Shown: positions 42,301-46,432 of the stretch, one piece after another
Layout: each line of letters opens with the position of its first letter
How positions within the stretch are numbered: the stretch's first letter is position 1
Source: Dethiobacter sp.
GTDB lineage: Bacteria; Bacillota; Dethiobacteria; DTU022; UBA8154
Direction: 5' to 3'
Assembly (NCBI GenBank): GCA_020725665.1
Contig: DYEO01000060.1
Coordinates: 1 to 46,432, forward strand
Length of the DNA: 46,432 bases
Program-made: the position numbers and the translations under genes
Notes under the pieces: generated by a model
Databases searched by the model: none
The model's input: only the letters and a program-made list of their open reading frames with translations
What the model was told of the DNA's origin: nothing

Positions 42301-42432
42301 GGGCCATCCGCCGCTGTAGCCTTCTCCACCTGAATACCCCAAGGGATAAAAAGTGACTTGCTAAACACATTATCCTTGCCAACTTTTTTCCAATGTTACC
42401 AGCGCTAACTGCTTTTGTCAGGGAAAGGGAAA
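42301..42432. other. Gap between two gene remnants
   Basis: No gene or signal recognised; probably further decay products of the ISLre2 element. Confidence 0.2.
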
Positions 42433-42799
42433 TCAGCGGTTATAGAAGAAATTAAGGGCTTGAACTACAAAAATAAGCATGAGCGTAGATGTTCTGCCAA
42501 TTTTTGTCATACATGACCCCTCCTATGATCCGGCCTCCGGCGTTAAAAATGGCCAAAATTGCCACGAAGATAAAACCTAGCGTGATGCCGGCTTGTTCAA
42601 GAACAATACTGGAAAGCTGGCCAATGATCATTAATCCTGCCAGGGAGCCAAAGTAAAATATAAACCAGAGGACATAAAAATGAGGCGTCCTGAGCATTTC
42701 GTGCCATTTAAATTCCCGTTGCGCCCCCCACTCCTGTTTTTTACTCCCGGGATAATTGGCAGGGGATAAAGCCGGGAGATAACCTCGGTCTGTTTCCAT
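42433..42799 (-). pseudogene. OFA-type MFS transporter fragment with frameshift
   Basis: The middle of an oxalate/formate-type MFS carrier: the loop KWHEMLRTPHFYVLWFIFYF, then LMIIGQLSSI and the repeated MFS motif NAGGRIIGGVMYDK. At the A run following, one extra A shifts the frame; with it removed the protein continues GRTSTLMLIFVVQALNFF and stops at 42433. Five or so N-terminal helices and most of the C-terminal half are missing. Confidence 0.75.
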
Positions 42800-42934
42800 A
42801 AAAAAGGGAATACCTGTTAGCCGGCATACCCAAAATTGTCATTGTAATATTTAATTTGCATTGAATAAGATAATCCGGTAATATTAATTCGCCTGCATGT
42901 TATAATAACCTTATTGCCGGTAATGTGCAAGAAG
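42800..42934. other. AT-rich gap downstream of dam
   Basis: No gene. Only AT-rich sequence and short TAATATTAA-like words are visible. Confidence 0.25.
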
Positions 42935-42982
42935 AAAAAAAATCGTCCTCCCCACTAAAATTTAGCCGTATGCCAGGGGGAC
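42935..42982 (-). terminator. Terminator overlapping the 3' end of dam
   Basis: GTCCCCC in the last codons of dam (42976-42982) can pair with GGGGAGGAC after the stop, with one bulged A. On the minus strand a run of eight T follows at 42942-42935. Confidence 0.65.
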
Positions 42983-43788
42983 GCTTCTTTAAAACCTTTG
43001 GTCGCCAGCACTTCCCTGGCCGGGGTACGGTTACCGGTGCAGTTGATCATGCGTGGACCGTTTAGGTAACTAATTTTAAATTCCAGTTCCGTATAAAGGT
43101 CAATAATGCGGCCGGTAGCCTGGTTTGACAGGACAACAGGCCCGGGATGTTGTGCCAGCCACCGCGCCAGGCGAACCTGGTCCTCCCAGGCAAAACCTCC
43201 CCTGGCATATTGGGTAAAATCCACGTCATAAGGGGGGTCCGCATAAATAAAGTCTGCCGGGTCGGGGGTTATCGCCTCAAAGTCGGTTACGCTGAGATCC
43301 CAGTTTTTGAATACTTCCCGGTAGCAGGTAAAATCCCGGGTGTAGTTAATATTTTTATAACGGCCAAAAGGGACATTAAATTCATCCCTGCTGTTAAAAC
43401 GGCAGAGGCCGTTATAGCCTGTGCGGTTCAAATAGTAGAACAACTGGGCGGCGACGATGGAACAGGCTTGCCCGTTTTTGATGATGGTATTGAAAAGTTC
43501 CCTGTATTTATAGTAAAGCTCTTTATCGTTAAGCATGGGGATATTGATAACCAGCCCTCTTTTTAACCATTTAAAAAAGTTCATGGAGTGTGCATTTACA
43601 TCGTTGAGTAAAGCCCTTTCCGGCATCAGTCCGAAGGCGACAGCGAGGCCGCCGCATAACGGCTCGACGAGGCGGCGGTCACTGTATTGCTGCCAGAGGG
43701 GCTTGATATGCTTGACCAGCCACCTTTTGCCGCCCGCCCATTTGAGGGGAGGTTTTACAGGTGTAATGGCGGGTTTTTTGTCAGGCAT
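42955..43788 (-). CDS. dam: Dam-family DNA adenine methylase
   Basis: 277 residues of the D12 class N6-adenine methyltransferases. SAM-binding region: PPLKWAGGKRWLVKHI and VEPLCGGLAVAFGL (residues 14-65). Catalytic motif IV: FIYADPPYDVDFTQYARGG (near residue 190). GATC is the commonest target of the family but cannot be read from the sequence. The ATG at 43788 follows GAAAGGTGG; an in-frame start 60 bp upstream has no better site. No restriction partner or mutH is adjacent, so it is an orphan. It lies 3 kb outside the island border, among decayed mobile fragments, which suggests acquisition by transfer. Confidence 0.9.
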   Translation of the reverse strand: MPDKKPAITPVKPPLKWAGGKRWLVKHIKPLWQQYSDRRLVEPLCGGLAVAFGLMPERALLNDVNAHSMNFFKWLKRGLVINIPMLNDKELYYKYRELFNTIIKNGQACSIVAAQLFYYLNRTGYNGLCRFNSRDEFNVPFGRYKNINYTRDFTCYREVFKNWDLSVTDFEAITPDPADFIYADPPYDVDFTQYARGGFAWEDQVRLARWLAQHPGPVVLSNQATGRIIDLYTELEFKISYLNGPRMINCTGNRTPAREVLATKGFKEASPWHTAKF

Positions 43789-44068
43789 GGGATTTCCACC
43801 TTTCACAGCGCATTGTGGCTCTGAAGTATATTCCGCATATTTAAGCAATCCCCTTTTAAAATATCATTTATTAGGAGAGGGTATTATAAAACGAGCCTAC
43901 TGCAGGATTTAAGCATTAACCGCAGAAGAAATATAATCTGAAAGAACTCCCGGCGCACGCCTTTGCTAATCCTGGCACCGGCGTCGCCATTTGAAAGGCA
44001 AAAATACAGTATATGCAAAGCGGGCGGCCGTTGGCGGCGGCCCCACGGGTGCAGAGGAAGTGATCTTT

Positions 44069-44962
44069 GTGCGTGCGGCGGCCCTTAGTTTTGCCGGGTC
44101 AGATTTTACAACACGGCAGGGTTTTGTGGAATATATTGAGAACACTGTTGCTCCCGCCGGTGAAGGCGGGCCATTTTTGCTTGTCTTCCCCGCGCACCTG
44201 GCTCTCTTTTATGCCTTCCGCTGCGGCGACCTTGGCGCTGCACCAAACTTTACTAAAGCCGCCTCCGCCTTCCTGTCGTTGCCCCCGGCCTGGTACGGGG
44301 AATTTCTCGACCTGCAGCGCGCCCTTGCCCGTCGCCTGCAGGCCTATCTCGTTCCCGGCAGTATCCTGGTGGCCGATTGCGGGCAAATCTATCATGAAGC
44401 CCGACTGCTCTCCCCCGGGGGAGAGGAACTGGGCTGCCAGCGCCAGCTTTTTCTTTCCCGGGAAGAGCGGGATCTGGGCTGGTGCCGCGGCGCTGAGGCC
44501 ATAGTATTTGCAACGGGCCTGGGAAGGCTGGCCCTGATTATTGGCACCGACGCCTGGTATCCAGAGGTGGGCCGTGTGCTGGCCTTGCAGGGGGCGGAAA
44601 TTGTTTGTCATTGCGGGGCGCTTCCCGCCGGGGAAAGCACGTGGCGGCAGGTGGCAGGCATGTGGCAGCAGGTGCAGCAAAACCAGTTTTTCTGCGTGGA
44701 AAGCCAGTTGGTGGCAACATTTGCCGGGCGTACCTGGGGTGCCCCTTCTCTTATCCACGCTCCCTGCGAAATGACTGGCGGGTATACAGGAATACTGGCC
44801 GGGGACAGGGGCGGAAAAGAATATCAGGAATATATTGAAGCTGAACTGGACCGGGAGGCGCGACAGGAAGTCACCCGCAAATACCCGCTTCTTAAGTTGT
44901 TAAACCCGGCGGCCTACCAGTGCCTGGCCGCACCTTTGCCGGAGGACAGGAATGAAACTTAA
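44069..44962 (+). CDS. Nitrilase-superfamily protein lacking the catalytic triad
   Basis: 297 residues from the GTG at 44069, which follows AGAGGAAG by eight bases; a TTG at 43991 is in frame but has no site. The fold can be traced by comparison with the next gene, yet all three catalytic residues are changed. Glu becomes Ala in LLVFPAHLAL (the neighbour has FPEN). Lys becomes Gln in CQRQLFL (QDKVHL). Cys becomes Thr in LIIGTDAWYPEVGR (PVCMDASYFE). It overlaps the next gene by 11 bp. It is probably a structural or regulatory partner of that active enzyme; a different chemistry is possible. GC is higher than in the island. Confidence 0.75.
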   Translation: MRAAALSFAGSDFTTRQGFVEYIENTVAPAGEGGPFLLVFPAHLALFYAFRCGDLGAAPNFTKAASAFLSLPPAWYGEFLDLQRALARRLQAYLVPGSILVADCGQIYHEARLLSPGGEELGCQRQLFLSREERDLGWCRGAEAIVFATGLGRLALIIGTDAWYPEVGRVLALQGAEIVCHCGALPAGESTWRQVAGMWQQVQQNQFFCVESQLVATFAGRTWGAPSLIHAPCEMTGGYTGILAGDRGGKEYQEYIEAELDREARQEVTRKYPLLKLLNPAAYQCLAAPLPEDRNET

Positions 44963-46010
44963 AGAAAAATTTTTATTTCTGCAGCTTAACCGGCGCACGC
45001 GGCCGTCCCTTATCAGAAGGCGCCTCAAACGCAATGGTATCAGGCCTTCGGGCAATTGTGACAGCATGGAACGGTGCAGCGTGAAAGTGGGCGCCGTCCA
45101 GGTCGAAGCAAGGCTGTATAGTAACCCGCTGGACTACGTGGAGGAGATGTGCCGGCACACGGGGCAGGCCGCCGCTGCAGGCGTGCAGCTCCTGGTCTTC
45201 CCGGAAAACAACTCGCTGCAACTGCTCGGCCTCATCCCGGGGATTACGGCAATAGCGGAAACGCTGGCAGAGGACAACTCACCCGTCAGGGCTGCCGACC
45301 TCTTCCGTTTCGCCGGGCCGGTGATAAACAGGGTGGCCCTCCAGGTGTTTTCATACCTGGCCGGGGCTTACGGCATTTATATTATGTCAGGCAGTTTCCC
45401 CTATCCTGAGGCTGGAGCAGTATTGAACAGGGCTTTCCTCTTCGGACCTGACGGCGGGCAGGTGGGGCGGCAGGACAAGGTCCATCTTATGCCCCTGGAA
45501 CACAACTGGGGCCTGGCTGCCGGCAGGCATTTCAATGTTTTTTCCACGCCCCTGGGACGTCTGGCCATGCCCGTCTGCATGGATGCCAGTTATTTTGAGA
45601 CTTTCCGTATCCTGGTGCAGCGGGGCGGCGCAGAAATAGTGATGGTGCCCATCGCCAACGCAGAGCCTTACAACTTCTGGCTGGCGCTGCGGGGCATCTG
45701 GCCGAGAGTACAGGAAAGCACAGTTTACGGTATCAAAAGCGCCCTCGTGGGACAACTGCCGGGCTTTACCCTTACCGGCAGGGCTGGCGTGTTTGCCCCC
45801 CTAGAACTTACACCGGGCCGGGACGGCGTGATTAGTGAGGCGCCTCATTTTGACCGGGAGGCGCTGGTAACCGCCGTGCTGGACATGGAGGCACTGGCGC
45901 AGTTGAGAAAAAATCACCCCTACCTGGGTGACAGTAATCCCGCCTTTGTCCAAAAATATTTTCCCTCTATTTATGGGAAAAACCAACTGAAATATCACTT
46001 TGGGAAATGA
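44952..46010 (+). CDS. Carbon-nitrogen hydrolase (nitrilase superfamily)
   Basis: 352 residues with the complete Glu-Lys-Cys triad: LLVFPENNSLQLLG (Glu), GRQDKVHLMPLE (Lys) and LAMPVCMDASYFETF (Cys). The superfamily hydrolyses nitriles, amides, carbamoyl or similar C-N bonds; the substrate is not evident. The ATG is six bases after GGAGG and overlaps the end of the preceding pseudoenzyme gene, so the two are translationally coupled. The first 40 residues form a very basic extension (RRTRPSLIRRRLKRNG) not usual in the family; an internal ATG at 45066 would give a standard N-terminus but has no good ribosome site. Confidence 0.88.
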   Translation: MKLKEKFLFLQLNRRTRPSLIRRRLKRNGIRPSGNCDSMERCSVKVGAVQVEARLYSNPLDYVEEMCRHTGQAAAAGVQLLVFPENNSLQLLGLIPGITAIAETLAEDNSPVRAADLFRFAGPVINRVALQVFSYLAGAYGIYIMSGSFPYPEAGAVLNRAFLFGPDGGQVGRQDKVHLMPLEHNWGLAAGRHFNVFSTPLGRLAMPVCMDASYFETFRILVQRGGAEIVMVPIANAEPYNFWLALRGIWPRVQESTVYGIKSALVGQLPGFTLTGRAGVFAPLELTPGRDGVISEAPHFDREALVTAVLDMEALAQLRKNHPYLGDSNPAFVQKYFPSIYGKNQLKYHFGK

Positions 46011-46107
46011 GCGCAGTCCCAATCGCGCCTGCATTTCAACGCTGTCTCAACCGGTTCTTCCCGCTTCACATCCTTTTTTTATGGAGTTGCCGTGTCGGGT
46101 CTCTTAT
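46011..46107 (+). other. Spacer after the nitrilase gene
   Basis: No gene and no convincing terminator hairpin; pyrimidine-rich sequence only. Confidence 0.2.
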
Positions 46108-46297
46108 TTATTTCTCAATATTTCCCTCTTCCATTGTTAAGATATATATAACTCCATTAATTTTCGTCCCTTTCAATAATTCACAGTGACGCAGTGTAGC
46201 AAACTGTGTCTGCAGTTCCCGGTTTGATAAGCTAAATCTCTGCGCTAAAGCCTCGGGAGTAACTCTGCCGTTAAACTTAACATAATTGTATAGTAAC
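46108..46297 (-). pseudogene. Small winged-helix-like fragment
   Basis: An open minus-strand frame of about 62 codons without a start codon: YNYVKFNGRVTPEALAQRF, SLSNRELQTQFATLRHCELL, KGTKINGVIYILTM, stop at 46108. It reads like the C-terminal winged helix of a DNA-binding protein. It lies directly behind the IS66 remnant. The family is not recognised. Confidence 0.35.
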
Positions 46298-46327
46298 TAC
46301 TCAGGCCACCAACGTAATAGTTAGAGA

Positions 46328-46432
46328 TCAGATATCACCAGGAGCAAAAGGCATGCCAAGAAGGGCATCACGAATTGCCCCCAATACCGGGACGGAATTT
46401 TTCTTAACAGTAGAGATATAGCCCCTGATCCG
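46328..46432 (-). pseudogene. IS66-like transposase C-terminal end, cut by window edge
   Basis: The minus-strand frame entering from the right edge reads RGYISTVKKNSVPVLGAIRD and ALLGMPFAPGDI, then stops at 46328. This resembles the C-terminus of IS66-type transposases (GYISTxRKxG..VLxALR). Only the last 34 residues are in the window, so whether the gene is intact cannot be judged. Confidence 0.5.

Overview
The window looks like a chromosome segment of an anaerobic, moderate-GC Firmicute of the class Clostridia (Peptococcaceae/Desulfotomaculum- or Moorella-like). The grounds are strong AGGAGG ribosome sites, U-tailed hairpin terminators, a PyrR attenuator in front of carAB, oxygen-sensitive NuoE/NuoF/MvhD-type iron-sulfur redox genes, and remnants of IS256, ISLre2 and IS66 elements. 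The taxon is an inference; there is no rRNA in the window.

Layout. 1-4.7 kb: carAB behind a PyrR-type leader. 4.8-9.9 kb (minus): aconitase with its own promoter, a PucR/CdaR-type regulator and an MFS carboxylate-type transporter. 10.2-16.1 kb (minus): an orphan DNA methyltransferase, ccdA, a GltD-like/ferredoxin/MvhD fusion flavoprotein, and cinA. 16.4-17.6 kb: a LarA-like racemase with a structured leader. 18.0-23.6 kb (minus): a five-gene operon of iclR, nuoE-like, nuoF-like, hoxU/nuoG-like and an FMN glutamate-synthase-core gene. 23.8-26.1 kb: glutamate dehydrogenase and a second iclR. The promoter regions of both iclR genes and of gdh carry the same 15-bp operator-like palindrome, so they probably form one glutamate-linked regulon. 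26.3-30.0 kb: an ECF sigma/anti-sigma pair, a secreted copper-amine-oxidase-N/PrcB-type protein, and azlCD.

30.5-40.0 kb is an integrated genomic island. It lies between tRNA-Ala(CGC) and a 45-bp, one-mismatch copy of the tRNA 3' end. Inside are a P27-type terminase small subunit, a possible ComK-like protein, a type III restriction system whose Mod subunit is truncated and runs into Res, a vapBC pair whose toxin gene is broken by two 4-bp tandem duplications, two transposase remnants and a higBA toxin-antitoxin pair. No integrase is left.

40.1-46.4 kb: a DUF2062 membrane protein and a Ca2+/cation antiporter under a yybP-ykoY (Mn2+) riboswitch, decayed ISLre2 and OFA-transporter fragments, a Dam-family methylase, and an overlapping pair of nitrilase-superfamily genes of which the first has lost all three catalytic residues. 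IS66 and other remnants close the window.

The most novel-looking items are the iclR/NuoEF/HoxU/GltS-core operon with its shared operators, the inactive/active nitrilase pair, and the tRNA-Ala defence island.
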